Shown: positions 44,706-53,112, counted from the first letter of the stretch. The stretch: 64,000 nucleotides of DNA from an uncultured Clostridia bacterium (GCA_934747765.1 CAKVGZ010000004.1:47627-111626), one strand, 5' to 3'. A program made the numbers and translations. The notes: a model not told the origin generated them from the letters alone.

Positions 44706-44738
44706 ATAAAAAAAGATTAGGGTTTACCCAATCTTTTA
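44706..44738. terminator. Bidirectional terminator between walJ and the Spo0A-like gene
   Basis: AAAAAAAGATT-GGG stem with CCC-AATCTTTT and a 4-nt loop; it is shared by the convergent genes and reaches into the stop region of the minus-strand gene. Confidence 0.8.
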
Positions 44739-45464
44739 ACAAACTTTATCAACGAGCCATGTAATAAACTGTTTATTGCTTGGAACTGGTCCTGCCCCAC
44801 AAAGTATTCCGCGCCCGCTTATTTCATCGAAAAGTATTTTGTTTTTATTTCTTCTGGAAGCAATTGAAATTGCATTCCTAATATTTCTTTCTACGTTATT
44901 AACTTGTGTGTTGTATTTCATTGCAATTTTTGGATAAAGTTTTTTGTTAAAAGATTGTAGCATTCTTTTATCTGAAATTATATCAATAACAAGTTCCCTT
45001 ATGTATTCATAGCCTAAATATTTTGTTGTTATTCCCAAATCGGCAAGCATTTTTGTTGTTTTGTTTCTTATATCTTCAATTTTGTCATTCGGCAAAGGTT
45101 TGCCAGACTTTTCATCAACTGATGACATAATCTCAACAATCTTTTCGGTGAAATTTCTTTTGTCAACAACCGAAATGTTTGTCCCTTCATACTCTATATC
45201 TTTTTCGGGGTCTGGTGAAAGTAAAACAACTTTTGGCATATAAAATAGTTTCGTGTCTATAAAATCCTTGTATGTTGAAAACGGAAAATGTGAACTTTCA
45301 ACATCAAAAAATAAAATTTCCGGATTTGTGTTAATCATATTATGTAGAATTTCTGGGAAATTTAAACAGTATGTTAAATTAACTTTGTTTTCTCTACAAA
45401 CGTATCTTAATCCGTCGGCTAGTGAATAGTCTCTTTTTGAAAATAGAATTGCATTTTTTGTCAT
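44736..45464 (-). CDS. Spo0A-like response regulator with divergent receiver domain
   Basis: A 242-residue protein whose C-terminal half matches the Spo0A DNA-binding domain: LGITTKYLGYEYIRE, MLQSFNKKLYPKIAMKYNTQVNNVERNIRNAI, and PVPSNKQFITWLVDKV correspond to the conserved recognition-helix region that contacts TGNCGAA sites. The N-terminal half has a receiver-like pattern with a possible phospho-acceptor Asp54 (EILFFDVE) but lacks the usual acidic pair after the first strand (only SKRD) and reads poorly as a CheY domain. Spo0A is the sporulation master regulator; here the altered receiver suggests a different input or phosphorylation-independent role, which is inference. The ATG has AAGGAG. 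A 0A box lies in the upstream region. Confidence 0.85.
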   Translation of the reverse strand: MTKNAILFSKRDYSLADGLRYVCRENKVNLTYCLNFPEILHNMINTNPEILFFDVESSHFPFSTYKDFIDTKLFYMPKVVLLSPDPEKDIEYEGTNISVVDKRNFTEKIVEIMSSVDEKSGKPLPNDKIEDIRNKTTKMLADLGITTKYLGYEYIRELVIDIISDKRMLQSFNKKLYPKIAMKYNTQVNNVERNIRNAISIASRRNKNKILFDEISGRGILCGAGPVPSNKQFITWLVDKVC

Positions 45465-45630
45465 ATTTTTCTCCTTTTTTGTTTGTCACGAACATAATAA
45501 TACCACAATTTTCCAAAAAAACAAACGATATTGTAAAGAAATTATGTAAAATTTTGTAAAGAAACGTCCTTTTTTTAAAAATGTCGAAATATGTTGCTTT
45601 TTATGGACCTGCCATTGCGTTTGAAAACAT
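45465..45630. promoter_or_regulatory. Regulatory region of the Spo0A-like gene: 0A box and TGTAAA repeats
   Basis: A 0A-box match ATGTCGAA (core TGTCGAA at 45582-45588) and three TGTAAA copies at 45532-45537, 45545-45550 and 45555-45560, two of them in the identical 11-mer TTGTAAAGAAA (45531-45541 and 45554-45564), roughly one helical turn apart. The repeats may be binding sites of an unknown regulator. A TATTAT on the minus strand at 45494-45499 could be the -10 of the Spo0A-like gene. Confidence 0.5.
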
Positions 45631-45659
45631 TTGCCATCATTTATTAAGTGTGATATTAT
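45631..45659 (+). promoter_or_regulatory. Promoter of holB, predicting a leaderless mRNA
   Basis: TTGCCA (45631-45636), 17-bp spacer, TATTAT (45654-45659) with TGA extended -10, then 7 nt to the GTG at 45667. Confidence 0.72.
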
Positions 45660-45666
45660 TACTTTT

Positions 45667-46575
45667 GTGAAAGAAACTAGCGAAATTAGGATGGTTCATG
45701 CATATTTGTTTTTGTCGCCAGATGAAACGACAAATTTCTATCATGCCCTTTGTTTTGCAGAAAAACTTTTGTGCGAAAACAATTGTTCGTGTGAGCAGTG
45801 CGGAGAATGTAAAAAAATTTTGGCAAAGACCAATCCAGACCTCTTGATATATCCAAGCGGAAAAAACATTGTTGTTGATGATGTTGCTGGGATAATTGAA
45901 AAAGCTTATGAAAGCCCGATGAACGGAAGAATAAAAGTTTTTATTTTAAAAAACATAGACAATGCAACTGTTCAGGCTCAAAACAAAATTTTGAAGACTC
46001 TTGAAGAGCCTCAAAGTCATTCAATTTTTTTGCTAACAGCAACAAACGAAAACAAAATTCTTCAAACAATAATTTCTCGAACAAGAAAAGAATATCTTGT
46101 TCCACTAGAGAAGAATGAATTAGAATCATTTCTGCTAAATCCATCAAATCTTTTTAAGGCCTATTTCGATTTTAACAAAAAATATTTAATAACCGAAGTT
46201 GAAACTGCAGTTGCAAATGGCGATGGATGGCTTGGAAAAACTGTTGATGCTCTTGAGTCAAACACTCTTTCTGGCAAATTAAAGCTCTCAAAAGAGCTTG
46301 CGGAAGATTTTTCTTCCAGCAAGAATCTTGCAGAATATTCAGCCAAAGTTCTTGGTTTCAAAGATGAATTGAAAAGTTTATTTGAAATCTTCCAATCTGA
46401 GCTTAGAAAAAAACTTGTTTCGGTGGAAGGGGAAAAATCTTTGGCATATTGTGAAATGATTGAACTAATCAACAACTCATGTTTGGAGCTTGAGCGAAAT
46501 GTGTCTGCAAATCTTGTTGTCGACAATTTATTAATGAAGATATTAGAGATAAAATATAATTATAGTATAATATAA
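45667..46575 (+). CDS. holB: DNA polymerase III delta' subunit
   Basis: The clamp-loader subunit with a degenerate P-loop. From the GTG at 45667 it has 302 residues, with MVHAYLFLSPDE replacing the Walker A; the zinc-binding cysteines CENNCSCEQCGECK, LKNIDNATVQAQNKILKTLEEP and the SRTRK sensor-like motif (SRC in homologues) identify it. The start is GTG because the promoter ends 7 nt upstream; the later ATG at 45691 has no useful ribosome-binding site. It is followed by ricT (8 nt) and the methyltransferase, the usual holB-ricT-yabB order. Confidence 0.9.
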   Translation: MKETSEIRMVHAYLFLSPDETTNFYHALCFAEKLLCENNCSCEQCGECKKILAKTNPDLLIYPSGKNIVVDDVAGIIEKAYESPMNGRIKVFILKNIDNATVQAQNKILKTLEEPQSHSIFLLTATNENKILQTIISRTRKEYLVPLEKNELESFLLNPSNLFKAYFDFNKKYLITEVETAVANGDGWLGKTVDALESNTLSGKLKLSKELAEDFSSSKNLAEYSAKVLGFKDELKSLFEIFQSELRKKLVSVEGEKSLAYCEMIELINNSCLELERNVSANLVVDNLLMKILEIKYNYSII

Positions 46576-46583
46576 GGAGAAAT

Positions 46584-47453
46584 ATGAAATTAGTTAAGGT
46601 TGCCTTGGATGGAAGCCCTGTTAACTACATGGCTGAAATTGATGGTGATGAAAAAGTTGAAAAAGGAAAATTTGTTGTTGTTGAAACTTCGCGTGGGCTT
46701 GAAGTTGCAAAAACTCTTTGTGAAAGTTTTGATGTTAACGACCCAGAAAAAGAAGTTTCTTTTGAAGATGAAGCAATGAAAGAAGAAGAGCAAGAGAAAT
46801 TCAAATTCATAAAAATTGCAACACCAAAAGAAATTGAAACAAACAACGAGAACAAATTCTTTGCAGATAAAGTCAAACAAGAAACAAAAAAATTGATAAA
46901 AAAATATGAACTTGAAATGAAGGTTAGTGACGTGAAAGTCACACTGGATAAAAGTAAAGTTGCAATTTTTTTCACTTCTGAAAACCGTGTGGATTTCCGC
47001 GATCTTGTTAAAGAACTTGCAGGAATTTTTAAGACAAGAATTGAACTGCGTCAAATTGGCTCTCGTGATGAAACCAGGGCAATGGGTGGATTTGGACCTT
47101 GCGGAAAAGAATGTTGTTGCAAACAATTTTTGAACGATTTTGAACACGTTTCAATCAAAATGGCAAAAACTCAAAACCTTTCTTTAAATCCTCAAAAAAT
47201 AAGCGGACTTTGCGGAAGGCTTCTGTGTTGCCTTGGATACGAAAATGAACATTATGCCGAAACAAACAAGTTAATGCCAAAAGTTGGCAGTATGGTGGAA
47301 ACTCCAAATGGAGTGGGCAAAGTTGTTTATAATGACCTCTTGAAACGAATTGTTCAAGTAAAACTTGGCGATGAAACAAGTTGTGAAATAAAAAACTTTG
47401 ATTTGACCGAAATAAAGCAAAAGAAGGACGCAAATGGATTTAAAGGAAAATGA
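46584..47453 (+). CDS. ricT: PSP1-family regulator RicT (YaaT)
   Basis: A 289-residue protein of the PSP1 family. In Bacillus RicT works with RicA and RicF in an iron-sulfur complex that acts on RNase Y and affects competence, biofilm and sporulation. The conserved Cys clusters are visible: GGFGPCGKECCCKQFLNDF and SGLCGRLLCCLGYE. AAGGAG lies before the ATG. The end overlaps the methyltransferase start by 20 nt. The conserved holB-ricT-trmN6 order supports the name. Confidence 0.95.
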   Translation: MKLVKVALDGSPVNYMAEIDGDEKVEKGKFVVVETSRGLEVAKTLCESFDVNDPEKEVSFEDEAMKEEEQEKFKFIKIATPKEIETNNENKFFADKVKQETKKLIKKYELEMKVSDVKVTLDKSKVAIFFTSENRVDFRDLVKELAGIFKTRIELRQIGSRDETRAMGGFGPCGKECCCKQFLNDFEHVSIKMAKTQNLSLNPQKISGLCGRLLCCLGYENEHYAETNKLMPKVGSMVETPNGVGKVVYNDLLKRIVQVKLGDETSCEIKNFDLTEIKQKKDANGFKGK

Positions 47454-48171
47454 GCGACTTGATGACCTTCAAATTGGAGGCCTAAAAATTATTCAAGACA
47501 AAACAAAATATTGTTTCACAAGCGATTCTGCAATTTTGGCAAATTTTGTTTCAGCAAAGAAATCAGACAAAGTTTGCGAAATTGGAACAGGGACGGGTGT
47601 GATTTCAATTCTCTTAACACACAAACAAAATCCAGAAAAAATATATGCATTCGAAGTTCAAAAGGAAACGGCAGAACTTGCAAAACGAAATGTGGACCTC
47701 AACCTTCTCAATGACAAAATTGAAATAATCAATTCGCCAATTCAGGATTTTGAAAAATACGTTAAACGAGAAAGTTTCGATGTGGTTGTTTCAAATCCAC
47801 CTTACAGGAAAGTTAATAAAAAGAGTTTGATTTCGCTTCGCGAAGAAGAAGCAATTTCCAAACATGAAGTGAAATTGAATTTAGATGAGCTTGTTTTGTG
47901 TGCAAAAAATTTGCTTAAATTTGGTGGGAAATTCTTTCTTGTGTATGATGCAACAAGAACTGCAGAATTGATTTACAAATTGAAACAAAACAATTTGGAA
48001 CCAAAAATAATGTTCTTCACTTCTCCTTCACCAACCAAAAACCCTGTGCTTGTTTTGATTGAAGCGGTCAAAGGAGGCAAAGAGCAAGTTAATGTTCTCC
48101 CAACTCTTATAACAAACGACAAAGATGGCAATTATATTTACACAATCCAAAATTTGTATGGAAAAATATAG
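47434..48171 (+). CDS. trmN6: tRNA1(Val) adenine37-N6-methyltransferase-like protein
   Basis: A 245-residue SAM-dependent methyltransferase. VCEIGTGTGVISILL is the SAM loop; VVSNPPYRK is the amino-methyltransferase NPPY motif, which marks N6-adenine/N-amino activity. LNLDELVLCAKNLLKFGGKFFLVY is the following helix-strand. The family (YabB/TrmN6) modifies A37 of tRNA1(Val). The start is inside the ricT end with AAGGA 5-7 nt upstream; coupling is likely. Confidence 0.9.
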   Translation: MDLKENERLDDLQIGGLKIIQDKTKYCFTSDSAILANFVSAKKSDKVCEIGTGTGVISILLTHKQNPEKIYAFEVQKETAELAKRNVDLNLLNDKIEIINSPIQDFEKYVKRESFDVVVSNPPYRKVNKKSLISLREEEAISKHEVKLNLDELVLCAKNLLKFGGKFFLVYDATRTAELIYKLKQNNLEPKIMFFTSPSPTKNPVLVLIEAVKGGKEQVNVLPTLITNDKDGNYIYTIQNLYGKI

Positions 48172-48173
48172 TA

Positions 48174-48202
48174 TTGACACTTTGGCAATTTCTTGTTATC
48201 AT
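48174..48202 (+). promoter_or_regulatory. Promoter of the unknown gene pair
   Basis: TTGACA (48174-48179, perfect), 17-bp spacer, TATCAT (48197-48202) with TGT just before as extended -10. A GGGAGG site follows at 48215-48220 region. Confidence 0.8.
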
Positions 48203-48227
48203 AAGGTTAATACAAGGGAGGAAATTT

Positions 48228-48950
48228 ATGACATTCATCGACAGAATAAAAGCATCTGGAAAGGATTTTAACACTTTCAAAACCGCAATTCAAGATAAAT
48301 GCTATGAAGGAGTTTATGTTAACGTTGACATGAAAAATGGCTTGCCATACATTGAAATTTCAACTCATCACAGATTTAGAATTTATGATTTTCACGTTGA
48401 AATGGCAAATGTAAACGATGAAAACTATGCTGGAAAATATGAAAACATTTGCTCAAGAATTTTAAGTTCAATTTTCGAAGATTATGCTGATAAGAAAGCG
48501 CAATATGACCAGTTGAGAGATCAAGTTAAATCTATTGACAAAGAAACCTACAAGAAATTTTGGCATAAATATGAAGCTATGAATGATGAAAAAAAGAACA
48601 AATGCAAAGAGATTCTTGAAAATCATATAGCGCCAAAACTTGTGAAAAGTTTGGAAGTTGGAATTATAACAATAGACGAAACAGGAATCAACATTCCAGT
48701 TTCAAACGGTTCAATGAGCAATTCAGGAGCACTAAGCACAGCATTTGAAACAAAAGCAATGAAATACATTTTCAGAGGCTCTGAGCCAGAACGTTTTTGC
48801 AAAAGTGCAGTTCATGAACTTTTGAAAAAAGTGCTTGGAAACGAATATATTGAAAACTTGAAGAAATATAATAGTTGTATCAGTGCTTGCAAACAAATGG
48901 AAGGAAGCGCAAAACAGGGGGAGTTATGCGAGAAAGAAAATCAGATATAA
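48228..48950 (+). CDS. Uncharacterised protein, first of an overlapping pair
   Basis: A 240-residue soluble protein from the ATG at 48228, with GGGAGG 6-8 nt upstream and a consensus promoter. Begins MTFIDRIKASGKDFNTFKTA. There is a beta-rich N-terminal part (GVYVNVDMKNGLPYIEISTHHRFRIYDFHVEM), a charged helical middle (DKKAQYDQLRDQVKSID), and a C-terminal part with FRGSEPERFCKSAVHELLKKVL. No membrane segment and no signal. No family is recognised. It overlaps the next gene by 25 nt in another frame, and the two are probably one unit. Confidence 0.68.
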   Translation: MTFIDRIKASGKDFNTFKTAIQDKCYEGVYVNVDMKNGLPYIEISTHHRFRIYDFHVEMANVNDENYAGKYENICSRILSSIFEDYADKKAQYDQLRDQVKSIDKETYKKFWHKYEAMNDEKKNKCKEILENHIAPKLVKSLEVGIITIDETGINIPVSNGSMSNSGALSTAFETKAMKYIFRGSEPERFCKSAVHELLKKVLGNEYIENLKKYNSCISACKQMEGSAKQGELCEKENQI

Positions 48951-49285
48951 AACATGTGTACTGTGAAGGGGACTTTATAAAAATTTTGGACGTTGCTGAA
49001 ATCCCTTACAGATTAAAGATTCATGGATATCACGTCACAGGTTGCGACAAAATAGAAAGCAAAGACAATGCTTTTGTTAAAATCAGAATTAACAAAAATG
49101 AAGAGCATTCTGTTCACACTTTGTTCTTTGGCGATTTTGGACTTATACATGAAGATTTCTATGCCACAAAAAATCACAACATGCTAAACGCAGAATGGCA
49201 AAAATTTATGGCAAACAAGTTTGGAGAGAAATATAAAAATGAACTTGTCAAACATCTTGCAAAAACAAAAACTAGAGAAATGTAA
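48926..49285 (+). CDS. Uncharacterised protein, second of an overlapping pair
   Basis: A 119-residue soluble, basic protein from the ATG at 48926, which has a strong GGGGGAG site and lies inside the end of the previous gene. Begins MRERKSDIKHVYCEGDFIKIL; the middle has YRLKIHGYHVTGCDKIESKDNAFVKI and HSVHTLFFGDFGLIHEDFY; the tail is lysine-rich. No family is recognised. It ends at a strong terminator, so the pair is a complete transcription unit. Confidence 0.65.
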   Translation: MRERKSDIKHVYCEGDFIKILDVAEIPYRLKIHGYHVTGCDKIESKDNAFVKIRINKNEEHSVHTLFFGDFGLIHEDFYATKNHNMLNAEWQKFMANKFGEKYKNELVKHLAKTKTREM

Positions 49286-49295
49286 CAAATTTAGT

Positions 49296-49327
49296 AAAAT
49301 AAAATGCAAACGCTTGCATTTTATTTT
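49296..49327 (+). terminator. Terminator of the unknown gene pair
   Basis: A perfect 14-bp stem AAAATAAAATGCAA (49296-49309) with its complement (49314-49327) and loop ACGC, then a T run. Its right arm carries the -35 of the rpsB promoter. Confidence 0.9.
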
Positions 49328-49342
49328 TTTATGTGATATATT
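49314..49342 (+). promoter_or_regulatory. Promoter of rpsB-tsf
   Basis: TTGCAT (49314-49319), 17-bp spacer, TATATT (49337-49342) with TGA extended -10. The -35 is within the preceding terminator stem. Confidence 0.7.
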
Positions 49343-49348
49343 CTTTTT

Positions 49349-49477
49349 CGTCAGTTCATTGACAAATAATCACTCGCGACCTATTCGCAGGCCGTTGCCA
49401 AATCATCTCTCATAAATTTGGTTGTTTGCGGAGCAAAAGACGGCGCGGGGAAGACTAAAAACAAGGAGGAAAAATAA
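49349..49477 (+). promoter_or_regulatory. Structured 5' leader of rpsB
   Basis: About 129 nt between the predicted transcript start and the rpsB ATG. It contains a CCAAAT...ATTTGG stem (around 49397-49422) and GC-richer segments than the surroundings, and ends with a strong AAGGAGGA site. Autoregulation by ribosomal protein S2 is known in other bacteria, but I cannot match a specific leader family here. Confidence 0.5.
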
Positions 49478-50392
49478 ATGTCAGTTATTTCAATGAAACA
49501 ACTTCTAGAAGCAGGCGTTCATTTTGGTCACCAAACACGTAAATGGAATCCAAAAATGAAAAAATACATTTTCACCGCACGAAATGATATTCATATCCTT
49601 AATCTAGAACAAACTTCAGACCTTATCGACAAAGCATATCTTTTTGTTAGAGATGTTGTCGCATCAGGCAAAAATGTTCTTTTTGTGGGAACAAAAAAAC
49701 AAGCTTCTGAAGCAATTAAAGAAGAAGCAGAAAGATGCGGAATGTTCTATGTAAATTCAAGATGGCTTGGTGGTTGCTTAACAAACTTCAAGACCATGAG
49801 AACAAGAATTGATAGACTTAACAAATTGAACCAAATGGAAAAAGTTGGAGAATTCGATTTGTTGCCTAAAAAGGAAGTTGCAATTTTAAAAGCAGAGAGA
49901 GATAAATTGGAATTAAACCTTGGCGGAGTTAAAGAAATGAGAGAAATGCCAGGTGTAATTTTCGTTGTTGACCCTTCAAAAGAACACATTTGCGTTCGTG
50001 AAGCAATTAAAATGCACATCCCACTTGTTGGACTTGTTGACACAAATTGTGACCCATCAGGAATTGATTATGTCATTCCAGGAAATGATGATGCAATTCG
50101 TTCAGTAAAATTGATTGCTTCAGCAATTGCAGACGCAGTTATCGAAGCAAGAGAAGGTGTTTCTTTCAAAGAAGAAAACCAAGATGAAGAACCAGTTGAC
50201 ATGGCAACAGCTCTTTCAGAAGTTAAACCAACAGTAGAAGATGCTGAACCAACAGTTGAAGAAGAAACTCACAAAAAACCAAGAGCTAAAAAAGTTAAAG
50301 AAGTTGTTGAAACTGAAGAAGTTAAAGCAACTGAAGAAAAGGTTGAAAAACCAAAGAGAGCTTCTAAGAAAGCAGTTTCAGAGGAGGAATAG
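49478..50392 (+). CDS. rpsB: 30S ribosomal protein uS2 with C-terminal extension
   Basis: The family core is clear: [30 protein letters not shown] at the N-terminus, [14 protein letters not shown], and [25 protein letters not shown]. The core ends near residue 230; the remaining about 70 residues (304 in total) are a Glu/Lys/Pro-rich low-complexity tail ([22 protein letters not shown]). It is the first gene of the rpsB-tsf operon behind a structured leader. Confidence 0.98.
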   Translation: MSVISMKQLLEAGVHFGHQTRKWNPKMKKYIFTARNDIHILNLEQTSDLIDKAYLFVRDVVASGKNVLFVGTKKQASEAIKEEAERCGMFYVNSRWLGGCLTNFKTMRTRIDRLNKLNQMEKVGEFDLLPKKEVAILKAERDKLELNLGGVKEMREMPGVIFVVDPSKEHICVREAIKMHIPLVGLVDTNCDPSGIDYVIPGNDDAIRSVKLIASAIADAVIEAREGVSFKEENQDEEPVDMATALSEVKPTVEDAEPTVEEETHKKPRAKKVKEVVETEEVKATEEKVEKPKRASKKAVSEEE

Positions 50393-50395
50393 TTC

Positions 50396-51040
50396 ATGTT
50401 TACAGCACAAGATGTTTCAAAACTTAGAGCAACAACGGGCGCAGGTATGATGGATTGCAAAAAAGCGTTGACCGAAACAAACGGAGATTTTGACGAAGCA
50501 ATTAAATATCTTCGCGAAAAAGGAATGGCTGCCGCTGCAAAAAAAGCAGACAGAATTGCAGCAGAAGGAGTTGTTGGCTCATATATCCATATGGGTGGAA
50601 AAATTGGTGTTTTGGTTGAAGTTAACTGCGAAACAGACTTTGTTGCAAAAAGTGATGCTTTCCAAAACTTAGTTAAAGATATTGCCATGCAAATTGCAGC
50701 AGCAAAACCTTTGTATGTTAGAGAAGATGAAGTTCCAACAGATGCTCTTGACGCAGAAAAAGAAATTTTGAAAGCTCAAGCATTAAACGAAGGCAAACCA
50801 GAAGCAGTTGTTGAAAAAATGGTTGAAGGCAGAATCAAAAAATATTACAAAGATGTTTGCCTTATGGACCAAGACTTTGTTAAAGACAGTAGCAAAACAA
50901 TCACTCAAGTTGTTAACGAAGCAATTTTGTCGATTGGAGAAAAAATTTCTATAAGAAGATTTACTCGTTATGAAATGGGCGAAGGTCTTGAAAAACGTGT
51001 TGACAACTTGGCAGAAGAAGTTGCAAAAATGAGCAAATAA
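50396..51040 (+). CDS. tsf: Elongation factor Ts
   Basis: The guanine-nucleotide exchange factor of EF-Tu. [22 protein letters not shown] is the conserved N-terminal domain; [21 protein letters not shown] sequence ([19 protein letters not shown]) is the core contact region; the C-terminal part has [18 protein letters not shown]. At 214 residues it is the short form of EF-Ts. It starts 3 nt after the rpsB stop with an AGGAGG site in the rpsB end, and ends at a terminator. Confidence 0.98.
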   Translation: MFTAQDVSKLRATTGAGMMDCKKALTETNGDFDEAIKYLREKGMAAAAKKADRIAAEGVVGSYIHMGGKIGVLVEVNCETDFVAKSDAFQNLVKDIAMQIAAAKPLYVREDEVPTDALDAEKEILKAQALNEGKPEAVVEKMVEGRIKKYYKDVCLMDQDFVKDSSKTITQVVNEAILSIGEKISIRRFTRYEMGEGLEKRVDNLAEEVAKMSK

Positions 51041-51055
51041 GTTTAAACACTTTAC

Positions 51056-51090
51056 AAAGCAAAACTTCAATTATGGAGTTTTGCTTTTTT
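51056..51090 (+). terminator. Terminator after tsf
   Basis: AAAGCAAAACT (51056-51066), 10-nt loop, AGTTTTGCTTT (51077-51087), T run. Confidence 0.88.
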
Positions 51091-51102
51091 CTAAAAAACA
51101 AT

Positions 51103-51130
51103 TTGATTTAGAAAACAATTGTGTTATAAT
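51103..51130 (+). promoter_or_regulatory. Promoter of tig
   Basis: TTGATT (51103-51108), 16-bp spacer, TATAAT (51125-51130) with TGT as extended -10. Confidence 0.75.
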
Positions 51131-51162
51131 ACCGCAGTAATAAAATTTTAAGGAGAAACATA

Positions 51163-52446
51163 ATGAGTTACACAATAAGAAAAAAAGAAAACAATCAACT
51201 TGAAGTTGAAATAAAAATTTCCCAAGAAAAATGGGAACAAAGCATTCAAAAGTCTTATGAAGAAACAAAAGGCAAGTACACAGTCCAAGGTTTCAGAAAA
51301 GGCAAAGCACCACGAAAAGTAATTGAAAAACAATATGGTGAAGGTGTATTTTTGGACTATGCCCTTGAAATTGCTTTTTCAGAAGAATATAACGATTTCT
51401 TGGACAAAAATTTGGACATTGAACCAATTGCACAACCAGATGTGAAAATTGAAAAGTTTGAAAAAGAAGGGATTGTTCTTGTTGCAACAGCACCTTTAAT
51501 GCCAGAAGTTAAACTTGGAGCATACACAGGGTTGACGGTTGAAAAAGGAAAAGAAAAAGTAAAAAAATCTGACATCGAAGAAGAACTCAAAAAAATCGCT
51601 GAAAGACAAGCACGCTTTGTTGAAACTGACGAAGAAGCAAAACTTGGCGACTATGCAACCATCGACTTTGTTGGAAGCGTTGACGGAGAAATTTTTGATG
51701 GTGGAACAGCTCAAGGATATCGCCTAGAACTTGGCTCACACAGTTTCATTGACACTTTCGAAGACCAAATTGTTGGAATGAAAGTTGGTGATGAAAAGGA
51801 TATTAATGTAACTTTCCCAGAAAATTATCATGAAAAATCTCTTGCAGGAAAGCCAGCAGTTTTCAAAGTTACAGTTCAAAAAATTGAAAGAAAAGAAATT
51901 CCAGAAATTAATGACGAATTTGCATCAAATGTCAGTGAGTTTGAAACTTTAGAAGATTACAAAGCAGACATCGAAAAACGTTTGAAAGAGAAACTTGAAA
52001 ATGAAAAGGAACGTAAAGTTGAAAACGACTTGATAGATGCAATTGTAAAATCAAGCGAAGTTGAAATTCCAAAAATCTTGATTGACAAACAACTTGATAT
52101 GTTCATGAGAGATTTGGAAATGCGCCTTTCATATCAAGGAATAAAACTTGACGAATATTTGACATATCTTGGCAAAACAATTGAAGATGTCAGAAAAGAA
52201 CGCGAAGAACAAGCAAAAGAAACTGTTAAAACAAGATTGGTTCTTGAAGCACTTGTTAAAAAAGAAAACATGATTGTTTCAGAAGCAGAACTTGATGCAG
52301 TTTTGAAAGAAACAGCAGATAAATATAAGAAAAGCGTTGAAGATTATAAGAAATCTTTGGATAATAGAACAATTGCATATTTCCAAAACGACATTTTAAT
52401 GAAAAAACTCCTAGATTTCTTAAAAACAAACAACAATATAATTTAA
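51163..52446 (+). CDS. tig: Trigger factor (ribosome-associated chaperone)
   Basis: A ribosome-bound chaperone with a peptidyl-prolyl isomerase domain. VQGFRKGKAPRKVIEKQYGE is the ribosome-binding signature; GDYATIDFVGSVDGEIFDGGTAQGYRLELGSHSFI marks the FKBP-like domain near 160-195; a helical C-terminal arm domain follows. At 427 residues it is of normal length. AAGGAG before the ATG. clpP and clpX follow, the typical tig-clpP-clpX order. Confidence 0.98.
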   Translation: MSYTIRKKENNQLEVEIKISQEKWEQSIQKSYEETKGKYTVQGFRKGKAPRKVIEKQYGEGVFLDYALEIAFSEEYNDFLDKNLDIEPIAQPDVKIEKFEKEGIVLVATAPLMPEVKLGAYTGLTVEKGKEKVKKSDIEEELKKIAERQARFVETDEEAKLGDYATIDFVGSVDGEIFDGGTAQGYRLELGSHSFIDTFEDQIVGMKVGDEKDINVTFPENYHEKSLAGKPAVFKVTVQKIERKEIPEINDEFASNVSEFETLEDYKADIEKRLKEKLENEKERKVENDLIDAIVKSSEVEIPKILIDKQLDMFMRDLEMRLSYQGIKLDEYLTYLGKTIEDVRKEREEQAKETVKTRLVLEALVKKENMIVSEAELDAVLKETADKYKKSVEDYKKSLDNRTIAYFQNDILMKKLLDFLKTNNNII

Positions 52447-52477
52447 TAATCGAGCAAAAATAATTTAGAGGTGAAAA

Positions 52478-53068
52478 ATGTTGATTCCTATGGTTGTTGA
52501 TCAAACAGCAAACGGAGAAAGATCTTATGACATATACTCTCGTTTACTTGAGGACAGAATTATCTTTTTGTCGGGAGAAATTAATGATGCTGTTGCAAAT
52601 AATGTTGTTGCTCAACTCATATATCTTGAAGGCAAAAATCCAGACAAAGACATTTGCCTGTATATAAACAGTCCTGGCGGAAGCGTTTCCGCTGGAATGG
52701 CAATATATGACACCATGAACTATATTAAATGTGATGTGTCAACAATTTGCATTGGACTTGCCGCATCAATGGGAGCATTCTTGCTTTCTTGTGGAGCAAA
52801 AGGAAAACGTTTTGCTCTTCCAAATGCAGAAATTATGATTCACCAACCTTTGGGTGGAGCACAAGGTCAGGCAAGCGACATTCAAATTCAAGCAAAACAA
52901 ATTCAAAAAATCAAAGCAAAAATAAATGATATTCTCTCTCAACAAACAGGAAAACCTTTAGAGCAGGTTGAAAAAGACACAGACAGAGATTACTACATGA
53001 GCGCAGAAGAATCCTTCCAATATGGATTAATCGACAAAGTTATTGAAAAAAGACAAAAGAAAAATTAA
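52478..53068 (+). CDS. clpP: ATP-dependent Clp protease proteolytic subunit
   Basis: The serine protease chamber used with Clp[24 protein letters not shown] is the conserved N-terminus; the nucleophile is Ser in [11 protein letters not shown], His is in [16 protein letters not shown], and the Asp is in the [12 protein letters not shown] / [12 protein letters not shown] block (SAEE-type family end). At 196 residues it is of normal length. AGAGGTG precedes the ATG. Confidence 0.98.
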   Translation: MLIPMVVDQTANGERSYDIYSRLLEDRIIFLSGEINDAVANNVVAQLIYLEGKNPDKDICLYINSPGGSVSAGMAIYDTMNYIKCDVSTICIGLAASMGAFLLSCGAKGKRFALPNAEIMIHQPLGGAQGQASDIQIQAKQIQKIKAKINDILSQQTGKPLEQVEKDTDRDYYMSAEESFQYGLIDKVIEKRQKKN

Positions 53069-53112
53069 ATATAAGGTTAAAAATAATTCAATAACGTAAT
53101 AATATGGAGTGT

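Noticed and set aside
48174..48227. N-terminal extension of the first unknown gene starting at 48174
   Set aside because: The extension covers the promoter and Shine-Dalgarno; the ATG at 48228 fits both.
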